Shown piece after piece: positions 26,998-35,611 of a stretch of DNA of 64,000 nucleotides. Positions within the stretch are counted from its first letter, which is position 1, and each line of letters opens with the position of its first letter. The notes under the pieces are model-generated. The model worked only from the letters and a program-made list of their open reading frames with translations. It did no database searches and was not told where the DNA came from. The DNA is from Sphingomonadaceae bacterium (GTDB taxonomy: Bacteria > Pseudomonadota > Alphaproteobacteria > Sphingomonadales > Sphingomonadaceae), in contig CANFXW010000008.1 in the NCBI GenBank assembly GCA_947451145.1, positions 82,619 to 146,618 of the forward strand. Direction: 5' to 3'. Position numbers and translations under genes: made by a program.

Positions 26998-28962
26998 ATG
27001 ACAACCGCTAACAATGCGGCAGAAGCGACACCTGACGCTCCCAGCGTCTTCCTCTCCTATTCCCGTGGCGACCAGAAGCGCGCTCTGCAAGTGATCAAAG
27101 CGCTGGAAGCGGCTGGCATCAAGGTGTGGTGGGACGGCTTGCTGGAGGGCGGGGATACCTTTTTGCCGACGACCGAGGCTGCTCTGGAATCGGCCGATGC
27201 AGTGGTGGTGCTGTGGTCAAAGATTTCGGTCGATTCCCATTGGGTCCGCGATGAGGCTACCAGTGGGCGCGATCGCCGCGCTCTGGTGCCATTGTCGCTC
27301 GATGGATCAATGCCGCCGCTGGGCTTTCGCCAGTTTCAGGTGATCGACATTTCGGGTTGGCGCGGCAAGGCTGATGCTCCTGAATTCGCCTCCGTGGTTC
27401 GCTCGGTGCTGACACTAGCGGGAAAGGAAGGTCAGCAGCCCCCCCTCCGCGCATCATTGACAGGCAAGACCTCATCGCGTCGCGGACTGCTCATCGGAGG
27501 TGGATCAGTGGCGGTTGCTGCGCTTGGCGGGGCGGCCCTATGGCGCGCAGGCCTGATTGGCTGGAGCAACCGGGCGGATAATTCGATCGCGGTGATCCCT
27601 TTCAGCAACCTTGGCGGCGATCCCTCGCAGGCCTATTTCTCTGATGGTCTTTCCGAAGAGTTGCGCGCCACACTTGCCCGCAACCAGACGCTGCGGATCG
27701 CTGCTCCCACGTCCTCTGCGGAATTCCGTGATGCGGCGGGCGATGCTCTGACTGTAGCAAGGAAGCTGGGCGTGGCTTTTGTGCTGCGTGGATCAGTCCG
27801 GCATGGTGGTGACCAGATCAGGGTTTCGGCGGAGCTGGTCAGCGGGAAGGACGCCAGCCTGGTCTGGACCCAGACGCTGGATCGCAAGTTGAGCGATGCC
27901 CTTTCGCTTCAAAGCGAGATCGCCGCGACCGTTGCCAAGGCGCTTTCGGCCGAGATCAGTGCCCAGGCTATCGCCGCAGGCCAATCGGGCGACTGGCTCG
28001 TTCTCGGCGGGACTAAGAATGCGAAGGCTTTTGATGCTTATCTGCGCGGCAAGGCACTGATGGATGCGAGCATTGATGAGGCGTCAGATCGCGCAGCCTT
28101 GGTGCGCTTCGAACAGGCAGTGGCTTTTGATCCCAGCTACGCCTCGGCGCTGTCAGCGCAATCCAAGGCATTGACGATCATCGCCAATGAAATCGGCAAG
28201 GTTGAGGAGATTCGGCGTCTCTATGATCGCGCAGTGGCATCAGGGCAGGCGGCAGTTAAAGCCGCGCCAGCTTTGGCCGAAGCCCATTCTGCGCTCGGCT
28301 ATGCCCTCTACAACGGGCGGCTCGATCCCAAGGCTGCGCGTGAACCCTATGACCGCGCCCGCGAACTTGGGGCTGGCGATGCCAATGTGCTGCGCAATTT
28401 CGCGCTGTTTTGCGCCTATACGGATCGGCCCGCCGATGCAGCTGATGCCATGGCAACGGCGCTGGTGCTCGATCCGCTCAACCCTGCAGCTTTCCGCGCC
28501 GCAGGCTATGTCGCCTATGCCCAGCGTGACTATGCCAAGACCATCGAGATGATGCGGCGCGCGCTGGCCATCAATCCCAAATATTCCTCCGCCAACTTTG
28601 CCATTGGTTCGGCGCTCTATGTCACCGGGCAGTTAAGCGAAGCAAAGGCAGCTTTTGCCGCTGAACCGCTGGCTTCATTGCGGCTGCAGGGCTTGGCTGT
28701 AGTTGAGCACAAGGCCGGAAACCAGCCAGCCGCCCAAAGCGCGCTGCAGGAGCTTGTTACCAGCGTTGGCACCGGGGCCAGTTACCAGCAGGCGCAGGTT
28801 CTGGCGCAGTGGGGGGATAGCGAAGGGGCGCTTCAGCGGCTCGGTCAGGCAGCGACTGTCAGGGACTCCGGATTGCTGCTCACCAAGACTGATCCCATGC
28901 TCGATCCGCTGCGATCCGACCCCCGATTTGGCCAATTGCTTTCGCGGATGGGCCTGTCATAG
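26998..28962 (+). CDS. TIR-TM-TolB-like-TPR protein
   Basis: About 654 residues from ATG 26998; TTG at 26980 is an alternative. Residues 14-135 form a TIR domain: SVFLSYSRGDQKRA, KVWWDGLLEGGD, SADAVVVLWS and DSHWVRDE, in which Glu86 is in the position of the NADase glutamate. A membrane segment follows at ~163-184. Residues ~195-320 resemble the TolB/FlgO-like domain found in adenylate-cyclase and CadC-type sensors (SIAVIPFSNLGGDPSQAYFSDG). The rest is TPR helices. The order predicts a cytoplasmic TIR domain and a periplasmic TPR sensor, but topology is inference. NADase or cyclic-ADPR synthesis is possible and unproven. Confidence 0.75.
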   Translation: MTTANNAAEATPDAPSVFLSYSRGDQKRALQVIKALEAAGIKVWWDGLLEGGDTFLPTTEAALESADAVVVLWSKISVDSHWVRDEATSGRDRRALVPLSLDGSMPPLGFRQFQVIDISGWRGKADAPEFASVVRSVLTLAGKEGQQPPLRASLTGKTSSRRGLLIGGGSVAVAALGGAALWRAGLIGWSNRADNSIAVIPFSNLGGDPSQAYFSDGLSEELRATLARNQTLRIAAPTSSAEFRDAAGDALTVARKLGVAFVLRGSVRHGGDQIRVSAELVSGKDASLVWTQTLDRKLSDALSLQSEIAATVAKALSAEISAQAIAAGQSGDWLVLGGTKNAKAFDAYLRGKALMDASIDEASDRAALVRFEQAVAFDPSYASALSAQSKALTIIANEIGKVEEIRRLYDRAVASGQAAVKAAPALAEAHSALGYALYNGRLDPKAAREPYDRARELGAGDANVLRNFALFCAYTDRPADAADAMATALVLDPLNPAAFRAAGYVAYAQRDYAKTIEMMRRALAINPKYSSANFAIGSALYVTGQLSEAKAAFAAEPLASLRLQGLAVVEHKAGNQPAAQSALQELVTSVGTGASYQQAQVLAQWGDSEGALQRLGQAATVRDSGLLLTKTDPMLDPLRSDPRFGQLLSRMGLS

Positions 28963-28994
28963 TGCGGCCCCTTGGTAATCAGGAGGATGTAACC

Positions 28995-29189
28995 ATGCGT
29001 ATCATCAAGACCGGTCTGCTCATCACTGCGGCCACTCTCGCTCTTACTGGCTGCAAGAAGGAAGAAGCCGCACCTGCACCTGCCGCTGAAGAAACCAGCG
29101 CAGCCGCTCCTGCCGATGCCTCTGCGGCTCCTGCTGCTGACGCCAGCAGCGCAGCACCCGACAACAACACGAATCCGATCAAGCCTTAA
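28995..29189 (+). CDS. Small Ala/Pro-rich lipoprotein
   Basis: 64 residues. ATG at 28995 follows AGGAGG; an earlier in-frame start at 28962 lacks this. The lipobox LALTGC predicts lipid attachment at Cys ~20, after which KKEEAAPAPAAEETSAAAPA leads into a low-complexity Ala/Pro/Ser tail to the end. It begins 32 bases after the TIR gene's stop and is probably co-transcribed. It has no recognisable domain; structural envelope lipoproteins of this type are common in sphingomonads. Confidence 0.7.
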   Translation: MRIIKTGLLITAATLALTGCKKEEAAPAPAAEETSAAAPADASAAPAADASSAAPDNNTNPIKP

Positions 29190-29264
29190 TCGCTTGCACC
29201 ACCGGGCGTGCGCAGGGGGCTGCGCCGCCCGGACTGGCGGGCAAGTCCACGGCGGAGAGGCTGC

Positions 29265-30338
29265 ATGAGCATGGGCCTGACGCGATACGGTAAAGCCGCA
29301 TTGATGCTGGCGGTGATCTGCTCGCCGCTGCAAGCCCGAAGACTTCCAGCGCAAATACCCGCACCAGAACCCGAAGAACACATTCCGGCTATGCCCGACC
29401 GCCTGCCGCCGCGTGCGCTGGAGCAGGTTGCGGCCTATACGGCGGAGAACAGCGACGGGCATGGCTTCGTCACCGCCAAGAATCTCGCGTGGAGCCAGCC
29501 CTACGTGAAGGTCTCCTTCGAGGCGGTGCCCGGGCAGGACCTCAGCGCTTATTACCCTCTGATCGAGGCCACGGCGAAGGAATGGATTCCCAAAGGCACC
29601 CGGTTTGCCCTGTCATTCCGCAATGATGACGGAACCTATCGCACCTGGACGCGGGGTGACCAGTGGCCAGCCGGGGTGATCCGGGTGGCATTTGAACACA
29701 AGGGTTCGTGGTCGCTGGTGGGCAAGCAGGCGATTGGCCGCGATGTTCGCCCCGGCGAAGCGACGATGAACCTTGACCTGGGGCCGGTGCTGAAACCTGT
29801 CTCCGGCTCTCCCGCACCCTATTTCGCGGGGGTCGACCGGCTGACCGTGCTGCATGAATTCGGCCACGCACTGGGCCTCGCGCACGAGCATTACCACGGC
29901 CAGTGCCAGGCCGATCTGAAATTCGATGCTGATCCCGGTTATGTGCAGACTGTGGTCCCCGGCACCGAGTCTGCACCGCAATTCAAGCCCGATGCGCAAG
30001 GCCGCTCGCCTGGCATCATGCGCGCTATGGCTGGCTCGCCAAATTTCTGGGACCCACGCACGATCCGGCTCAACTATGACTGGAACGCCTATTCGCGCGA
30101 TACCGGTCTGAGGATGGAGAACGTGCTGCGGGCCTCTCAGGGCGGGGCGGCCCAAGATGCTGGCTTTGTGCAGTCGAGTGTTATCGACCGGTCATCTGTG
30201 ATGCTTTACTCGATCCCCAGCTTTCTGCTGAAATCGGGCAAGCAATCGCAATGCCGGTTCGTTGCTATGCCGGGAATTGTGAGCCTTTCGCCGATGGACC
30301 GCCAGGCCTTCGCCAGTCTATATCCCCCGTCAGAATAG
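29265..30338 (+). CDS. Secreted metzincin metalloprotease (astacin/matrixin-like)
   Basis: 357 residues. ATG at 29265 follows GGAGAGG; an upstream frame from 29208 is not needed. A signal segment runs to about residue 25. The zinc motif HEFGHALGLAHEH (H197, E198, H201, H207) is the metzincin HExxHxxGxxH with a following Glu, as in astacins. VMLYSIP further on is the probable Met-turn. Domain before the motif is unlike classical astacins, so the subfamily is uncertain. It is the first of three secreted proteases downstream of the TIR gene. Confidence 0.82.
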   Translation: MSMGLTRYGKAALMLAVICSPLQARRLPAQIPAPEPEEHIPAMPDRLPPRALEQVAAYTAENSDGHGFVTAKNLAWSQPYVKVSFEAVPGQDLSAYYPLIEATAKEWIPKGTRFALSFRNDDGTYRTWTRGDQWPAGVIRVAFEHKGSWSLVGKQAIGRDVRPGEATMNLDLGPVLKPVSGSPAPYFAGVDRLTVLHEFGHALGLAHEHYHGQCQADLKFDADPGYVQTVVPGTESAPQFKPDAQGRSPGIMRAMAGSPNFWDPRTIRLNYDWNAYSRDTGLRMENVLRASQGGAAQDAGFVQSSVIDRSSVMLYSIPSFLLKSGKQSQCRFVAMPGIVSLSPMDRQAFASLYPPSE

Positions 30339-30352
30339 CGCAGGAGCCGCTC

Positions 30353-31285
30353 ATGAACCTGTCTCGCCGCACATTGATCGCTTCGCTCTCTGCAACAGTC
30401 CTGTCAGGTCCGCTGCGGGCGCAAAGCGGCGGCACGCGCCCCGCTTCGCAGTTCGCGCTCGATATTTGCAGCAAGGTTTGTCGCGCAGTTGGCCTCTCGC
30501 AAAATTTCACAGTGCTGGCGGGCGATGTCGATGCAGCACAAGCGCGGCTCGTCGGTAACACGCGGCAGATTGTCTACAACGAGGATTGGCTCCGACAGGC
30601 AGAGATATACAGCGATTCCGGTGTTCCCGCCGTCGTCGTTCTGGCTCACGAGATTGGCCACCATCTTAATGGCCACACACTCGACCCTATCCCCGCAGAT
30701 GTCGTTCCGCCGGACGGTCTGCGGTTCCGCTTGCGTGAAGAGCTTGAGGCCGATCTGTTTTCCGGCGGCATCACCGCCCGGCTCAATTTTTCCTATTCTG
30801 CCGGTCTGCCTGCTTTTGCCAAGACCGGTGAAAAGCCGTCGCTCGATCATCCTTCGCGCAAGGAGCGGGAAGGCTATTTCAAGGCCGGTTGGGATGCCGC
30901 GCCGCATATCGAGGTGTGTCCGCCCATCTTGGCCGGTCCACCTCCGATCCGCGAGGAGATCGTCACCGTGTTCACCCATAGTGAGGATGACAAGCGCATC
31001 CGTTCGCAATTCAGGGGTCATGGCGGGGCTTGGCAGGAACTGCAAAACGGTGAGGAATTTGCCGAGTTCGAGGAAATCTCCCGCGATCCCTGCAACCGGA
31101 TCCTGCTGTTCGACAGCGAGCGCAAATTGTGGGTCCGGCTGACACCATCGACGACCGGTTTTGGCAAGGGCGAATTCAATCAGGATGATCGCGCGACGCG
31201 GGAGCGCGTTCCCACAAACTGGGACACGCTCGATTTCGCGACACAAGGCGGGCCGCAACGCTGCATCAAGGGCGCGCTAGTCTAA
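30353..31285 (+). CDS. Secreted zinc metalloprotease, HEIGHH type (M48-like)
   Basis: 310 residues from ATG 30353, preceded by CAGGAG. The N-terminus SRRTLIASLSATVLSG has a twin-arginine pattern and could direct Tat export. AHEIGHHLNGHT gives H99, E100 and H103, and REELEADLFSGG gives Glu132 as third zinc ligand with Asp134, matching M48-type peptidases. The C-terminal ~110 residues hold no recognised domain. Its last 4 bases overlap the convergent trypsin-like gene. Likely periplasmic. Confidence 0.78.
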   Translation: MNLSRRTLIASLSATVLSGPLRAQSGGTRPASQFALDICSKVCRAVGLSQNFTVLAGDVDAAQARLVGNTRQIVYNEDWLRQAEIYSDSGVPAVVVLAHEIGHHLNGHTLDPIPADVVPPDGLRFRLREELEADLFSGGITARLNFSYSAGLPAFAKTGEKPSLDHPSRKEREGYFKAGWDAAPHIEVCPPILAGPPPIREEIVTVFTHSEDDKRIRSQFRGHGGAWQELQNGEEFAEFEEISRDPCNRILLFDSERKLWVRLTPSTTGFGKGEFNQDDRATRERVPTNWDTLDFATQGGPQRCIKGALV

Positions 31286-32511
31286 TCTCTGTTTGGCGCT
31301 GCCGGGGGCGCGACCGGCTGCAGCATCGATGCCTTCATCTGGATCACCGGGGCTTTGAGCCTGCCCGTATGATCCTCGATCCATTTGCGAAAGCCGGCAA
31401 CGCGGGTGAAGACGCCCGGCCGGGGGTTCTTGCCGCATTCGCTGGCGCCCTGATTGTGGCTGACCACGCCAATCAGTGTCGGCACCAGATCGTAATAGAG
31501 GACCAGTGGTCCGCCACTATCACCATGGCACTGGGTAGCGGCTTTCGGCCCCGTACCCTTGGCGCAAACCGCAATTTCGGCCTTGCTTCCGCTGCAGGCC
31601 GGATCGGGCACAATCGTGACCTTGCCAATTTGCAGGGGCGCAGAAGGGTGATCCTTTTCAGTCCGGCCCCAGCCATAGAAATAGGCTTCCTTGCCAGTCA
31701 GCTTCGCTGTCGCAGGTTCTGACTTGTCGATCGGGATCGATTGTACCCAGACCCTTCCGTTCGTGGCCGATTCCTTTGCTGTCTGCGTATCGGCTGCGAA
31801 GCGGATCAGAGCGATGTCGCCAGAGGAGTCACTGGTTTTGAAGTCACCCATGACCGTTTCAACGATCCGGTAGCTGACCCCTTGAGAGCCCGTGGCGATG
31901 TTTGACAGCCCCAGCCGCACGCGATAGCCTGCGTCCTTGATGTTCGCGTTCAAGTCGGTGAGGCAATGGGCGGCTGTCAGCACCCAGCCCGGTGCAATCA
32001 GCGACCCGCCGCAAGCCAGGCGATCCTCCCAATCGAGATTCCGGGCAACCGAAGCGACCCGCTCCGGTCGCTGGATCTGCACTTGCCACGGCGCAGCCCC
32101 GGGCGGCGGTGTGAAACCGAAACCGACCCGCGATGGTTCGACTAGCCGCACACTGCGGTGCATTTTCCCGTCTTCGCCTTTGACCCATTTTGGCGGCGGC
32201 GGATTTCTCTTTCTCCAATCTGCCTTCCAGCCTTCGGGAGACGTCATGTGCTCGTCTGCCTCGGAGACATTCTGATCGAGCGTCATTGGATCAGGGCAGC
32301 GCCAGGCATCATAGCAGGGATCCAGCGGCGAGCTTTGCGCTTCGACTGTCCTTCCCTCTACTGCGCGAGGGTCCGCGCCATCCGCACGGGGGTCCGCCTG
32401 ATCCGCTACTTGCGCAGTTGCGGGAGCAACTGGCACTTCTTGCGCCAAAGCAATCCCTGCGTGAAAGAGTAGTGCGATTGTAGTGGCGGCAAAGCTGGTA
32501 CGGATCGCCAT
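31282..32511 (-). CDS. Secreted trypsin-like serine protease (S1)
   Basis: 409 residues with a signal peptide (to ALAQ, ~24). After a ~110-residue pro/linker region, the S1 domain runs from ~135 to 395. The catalytic triad is visible: His182 in LTAAHC, Asp232 in SGDIALI and Ser332 in CHGDSGGPL. Cysteines around these sites (C167, C183, C328 and others) fit the usual disulfides. Unlike DegP there is no PDZ domain. It converges on the M48-like gene. It may process proteins in the periplasm or outside the cell. Confidence 0.9.
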   Translation of the reverse strand: MAIRTSFAATTIALLFHAGIALAQEVPVAPATAQVADQADPRADGADPRAVEGRTVEAQSSPLDPCYDAWRCPDPMTLDQNVSEADEHMTSPEGWKADWRKRNPPPPKWVKGEDGKMHRSVRLVEPSRVGFGFTPPPGAAPWQVQIQRPERVASVARNLDWEDRLACGGSLIAPGWVLTAAHCLTDLNANIKDAGYRVRLGLSNIATGSQGVSYRIVETVMGDFKTSDSSGDIALIRFAADTQTAKESATNGRVWVQSIPIDKSEPATAKLTGKEAYFYGWGRTEKDHPSAPLQIGKVTIVPDPACSGSKAEIAVCAKGTGPKAATQCHGDSGGPLVLYYDLVPTLIGVVSHNQGASECGKNPRPGVFTRVAGFRKWIEDHTGRLKAPVIQMKASMLQPVAPPAAPNRD

Positions 32512-32603
32512 GGTCAGACTGCTCCCAACAGAATTTCAGGCCTGAAGTTCCGGGAATGTAACGCAGTCTTTCCTGAATGGGAACGCGGCACAAGCCGCTG
32601 AAA

Positions 32604-33275
32604 TCAGCTCTCCTGCCGCCCCTTGAAGCCTTGCGCGATCACGTACCATTCCGATGAACCCTTGCGGCTTGCGGGCGGTTTGGCGTGCTTGACCACGCGG
32701 AAGTTCTTCTTGAGCAGGCCGAGCAATTCGGCATCGGTGCCGCCGGCAAAGACTTTGGCGACGAAAGCACCGTCGGTCGCCAACGTGTTGATCGCGAAGT
32801 CCACCGCCGTTTCCACCAGCCCCATTGTGCGCAGGTGGTCGGTCGCCTTATGGCCAACCGTGTTCGCCGCCATGTCGGACAGGATCAGGTCGGGCGGCCC
32901 ATCCAGCGCGCCTTCCAGCGCGGCTGGGGCTTCATCGGCCATGAAGTCCATCTGGAAAATCGTCACGCCCTCGATCGGATCTGTGGGCAACAGGTCGATG
33001 CCGACAACCTTGGCCGCAGGCGCGTGCTGGCGGACGATCTGGCTCCAGCCGCCCGGCGCGATCCCCAGATCGACGACGCGCTTCACGCCTTTGAGCAGGG
33101 AAAAACGTTCATCCAGTTCAGCCAGCTTGTAGGCCGCACGGCTGCGATATCCATCCGCCTTGGCCTGCTTGACATAGGGGTCATTCAGCTGTCGCGTCAG
33201 CCAGCGGGTAGAACTCGCGGTGCGGCCTTTGCCCGTCTTCAGCCGTTTGACCGGATCGCGCCCAGAGCCCCTCAT
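32604..33275 (-). CDS. rlmE: 23S rRNA (uridine-2552-2'-O) methyltransferase
   Basis: 223 residues, the FtsJ/RrmJ family. The SAM site is VVDLGIAPGGWSQ, and the K-D-K-E catalytic set is readable as AAYKL, LSDMAAN, VAKVFAGG and SSEWYV. It methylates U2552 in the A-loop of 23S rRNA during late 50S assembly. Start ATG at 33275 overlaps the ppx stop by 4 bases, the ppx-rlmE arrangement common in alphaproteobacteria. Confidence 0.95.
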   Translation of the reverse strand: MRGSGRDPVKRLKTGKGRTASSTRWLTRQLNDPYVKQAKADGYRSRAAYKLAELDERFSLLKGVKRVVDLGIAPGGWSQIVRQHAPAAKVVGIDLLPTDPIEGVTIFQMDFMADEAPAALEGALDGPPDLILSDMAANTVGHKATDHLRTMGLVETAVDFAINTLATDGAFVAKVFAGGTDAELLGLLKKNFRVVKHAKPPASRKGSSEWYVIAQGFKGRQES

Positions 33276-34501
33276 CGCTGATCCAGATGTTCGACGACAC
33301 GGCGCACGTGGCCCGGGTGTCCGCCTGCCGCCATCAGGCTGCGCAGGATGCCTTCACGGATGCCGCGGTCAGCCACGCCGAGCCGGTCCGCCGGCCACAA
33401 GTCAAGGATCGTTTCGAGAATGGCACAGCCTGCGACGACCAGATCGGATCGCTCGGTGCCGATGCAGGGCTGCGCGCGGCGCTCTTCAGGGGTCATGGTT
33501 GAAAGGCGTGCGCTGACATCGCGCATGGCTTCGGCGGGGAGGATCAGCCCATCGACCGCCGAGCGGTTGTAATGCTCAAGCTCAAGATGGAGACTGGCCA
33601 GCGTGGTTACTGTTCCGCTGGTGCCGAGCAGGCGCAATTCGGGGATCGGTCCTTTTTCTCGCATCGGGCTGATCCGTTGGGCGAAATCGGCGAAACTGTC
33701 GCGCACCAGTTTGCGCATCTTGGCATAGTGCGCGGCGCGGCCTTCGGCATCGGCAGGCTCTTCCCCGCAGCTTTCGGTGAGCGATACCACGCCCCAGGGC
33801 ACCGATTGCCAATCGAGAATGCGCGGGACAGTCGGCGTGCTTTCGATCAGCACCAGCTCGGTCGATCCGCCGCCGATATCGAAGATCATCGCCGGGCCTT
33901 CGCCGCTTTCGAGCAGGATGTGGCAGCCCAGAACAGCAAGCCGGGCCTCTTCGCGGGCGGTGATGACGTCGAGGTGGATGCCGGTCTCGCGCTTGACGCG
34001 TTCGATGAACTCGCCGCCGTTCTCGGCGCGGCGGCAGGCTTCGGTCGCAACCGAGCGGGCAAGCTGGACGTTGCGCTTTTTAAGCTTCTCGGCGCAGACC
34101 GCCAAGGCAGCCAGAGCGCGGTCCATCGCTTCGTCGGATAGCCGCCCGGTCTGCGCCAGCCCTTCACCCAGCCGCACGACGCGGCTGAAGGCATCGATCA
34201 CCACAAAGTTCTGGCCTTGGGGCCGGGCGATCAGCAGTCGGCAATTGTTGGTGCCAAGGTCTATTGCTGCATATGCCTGCCGCTGCGCGTTGCTCGGGGG
34301 CTGGCGCTGTGCGCCGCCCTGTCCGGAACGCGGGGACGCGCCTTGCCTTTCCGGTTTCTGGCCGGAATCACGCGAAACGGAATGCGGGCGCTGGCGCTCA
34401 GACGATGTGTCCGGCCTGCCAGTTTCGGGAATCGCCTCGCCTCTACCTGTCTCCTCGCGCGCTTCCGGCGGAATAAGGTCCGCCATATTCGTATTACTCA
34501 A
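33272..34501 (-). CDS. ppx: Exopolyphosphatase / guanosine pentaphosphatase family
   Basis: 409 residues. After a disordered N-terminal ~75 residues rich in Arg, Gln, Ser and Pro, the ASKHA fold begins with YAAIDLGTNNCRLLIARP (phosphate loop) and continues with FDIGGGSTELVLIE and LLGTSGTVTTLA. Enzymes of this family hydrolyse polyphosphate or pppGpp; the short single-lobe pair (no C-terminal HD domain) fits the GppA/Ppx2 form. The long N-terminal extension is unusual. It is followed by rlmE with a 4-base overlap. Confidence 0.92.
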   Translation of the reverse strand: MSNTNMADLIPPEAREETGRGEAIPETGRPDTSSERQRPHSVSRDSGQKPERQGASPRSGQGGAQRQPPSNAQRQAYAAIDLGTNNCRLLIARPQGQNFVVIDAFSRVVRLGEGLAQTGRLSDEAMDRALAALAVCAEKLKKRNVQLARSVATEACRRAENGGEFIERVKRETGIHLDVITAREEARLAVLGCHILLESGEGPAMIFDIGGGSTELVLIESTPTVPRILDWQSVPWGVVSLTESCGEEPADAEGRAAHYAKMRKLVRDSFADFAQRISPMREKGPIPELRLLGTSGTVTTLASLHLELEHYNRSAVDGLILPAEAMRDVSARLSTMTPEERRAQPCIGTERSDLVVAGCAILETILDLWPADRLGVADRGIREGILRSLMAAGGHPGHVRRVVEHLDQR

Positions 34502-34598
34502 ATTGTGTTGCCCCGCGTGTCGCGGGCTTCGAAGCTAATGCTAGACCTGCGGGCCGACTTGAGCAAGCACGTAGACACAGGGTTGGAAGCAATTGCCC

Positions 34599-34627
34599 TT
34601 GACCCAGTGTTTGGCGGCGACTAAGCG
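34599..34627 (+). promoter_or_regulatory. Promoter of tRNA-Gln
   Basis: TTGACC (34599-34604), 17-base spacer, TAAGCG (34622-34627), 12 bases before the mature tRNA 5' end. The spacing is ideal and the -35 box close to consensus. Confidence 0.6.
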
Positions 34628-34639
34628 CCCGTTCCGCAT

Positions 34640-34713
34640 TGCCCCGTCGTCTAATGGTAGGACTACGGATTCTGATTCCGTCTATCGAGGTTCGAATCCT
34701 CGCGGGGCATCCA
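34640..34713 (+). tRNA. tRNA-Gln (anticodon CUG), CCA encoded
   Basis: A full cloverleaf can be drawn: acceptor TGCCCCG pairing with CGGGGCA, D-stem GTCT/GGAC, anticodon stem ACGGA/TCCGT with loop TTCTGAT (anticodon CTG at 34672-34674), T-stem CGAGG/CCTCG with loop TTCGAAT. CCA (34711-34713) is encoded. U1-A72 at the acceptor end is typical of tRNA-Gln. The 3' half overlaps the end of the desaturase gene on the other strand. Confidence 0.95.
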
Positions 34714-35611
34714 TTTCTTTCTGCGGCACTTCCTGTGAGGAAGCCTCCAGCCACCGCTCCCGGATCATGTCGCTGGTTTCGCGCGATCCGTCGTGGCTCC
34801 ATCCCGGCACCCGCCAGACATAGCCCAACTTTGCCCGCCATGGCGCGTGCCACAGGTCTTTGGCGATGCCGGTCCATTCGTGGAATGCCGCCCAAAGCAG
34901 GTTATTGCTGCCCAGCTGCTTGATGATGCCATAGTGGATGCGCGTGCCGTCGAGTTCCGGTTGATAGGTGCCGAACAGACGGTCCCAGACTATGAACACA
35001 CCGGCATAGTTGCGATCGAGATATTGCGGGTTCACCGCGTGGTGCACCCGGTGGTGGCTGGGGGTGTTCATCACCGCTTCGAACCAGCGCGGGCAGCGGC
35101 CGATCGCTTCGGTGTGGATCCAGAACTGATAGATCAGGTTCACGCCGCCAACAGTGGCTATCATCAGCGGATGGAAGCCGAGTAACGCTGGCCAGATGCG
35201 GAAGGCGAAGGACAGCGCAATAAAGCCCGTCCAGGTCTGCCTCAGCGCGGTCGAGAGGTTGTAGTGTTGGCTGGAGTGGTGGTTGACGTGGGCGGCCCAG
35301 AACCAGCGCACCCGGTGGCCGCTGCGGTGGGCCCAGTAGTAGTTGAAATCGTCGAGCACGAAGCAGGCGGCCCACGCCCACCATTCCCAGCCAATCGTGA
35401 AAATGCGGTGCTGATAGAGCGACAAGGCGCCGGCAGTGACCAGTCCGGCGCTCAGGAGGTTGAACGCTGTCGACCCTAGTCCCAACGCCAACGACGTCAG
35501 TGTATCGTTAGGCTCAAAGTTGCGGGGTGCGCGTTTGCGGGCCCACAGCATCTCAGCCAGTATCAGCAGCATGAATGCAGGGATGGCATAGGTGACAGGA
35601 TCCGAAGTCAC
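34682..35611 (-). CDS. Sterol desaturase / fatty acid hydroxylase family membrane protein
   Basis: 309 residues with several membrane segments (residues ~5-22, 40-65, 75-100, 130-160). Histidine clusters for the di-iron site are visible: WAHRSGHRVRW, HVNHHSSQHYN and NTPSHHRVHHAVN. Family members oxidise lipids or sterols at the membrane using O2. The C-terminal residues DAPRGFEPR are encoded by the reverse complement of tRNA-Gln, and the stop lies inside the tRNA gene; this tail is unlikely to be functional protein sequence. Start overlaps the upstream gene by 4 bases. Confidence 0.88.
   Translation of the reverse strand: MTSDPVTYAIPAFMLLILAEMLWARKRAPRNFEPNDTLTSLALGLGSTAFNLLSAGLVTAGALSLYQHRIFTIGWEWWAWAACFVLDDFNYYWAHRSGHRVRWFWAAHVNHHSSQHYNLSTALRQTWTGFIALSFAFRIWPALLGFHPLMIATVGGVNLIYQFWIHTEAIGRCPRWFEAVMNTPSHHRVHHAVNPQYLDRNYAGVFIVWDRLFGTYQPELDGTRIHYGIIKQLGSNNLLWAAFHEWTGIAKDLWHAPWRAKLGYVWRVPGWSHDGSRETSDMIRERWLEASSQEVPQKEMDAPRGFEPR

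Noticed and set aside
24821..28962. Direct annotation of the SLOG/TIR pair as Thoeris
   Set aside because: ThsA is a SIR2-SLOG or short TM-SLOG protein and ThsB a small TIR protein; here SLOG is N-terminal to four helices and TIR is fused to TM and TPR parts. Only the logic is similar.
32585..32598. GCGGC-ACAA-GCCGC hairpin after rlmE
   Set aside because: Short stem without a T-run; may be chance in GC-rich DNA.
34640..34713. tRNA-Gln as an integration site
   Set aside because: No partial tRNA duplicate or integrase gene seen in the window.
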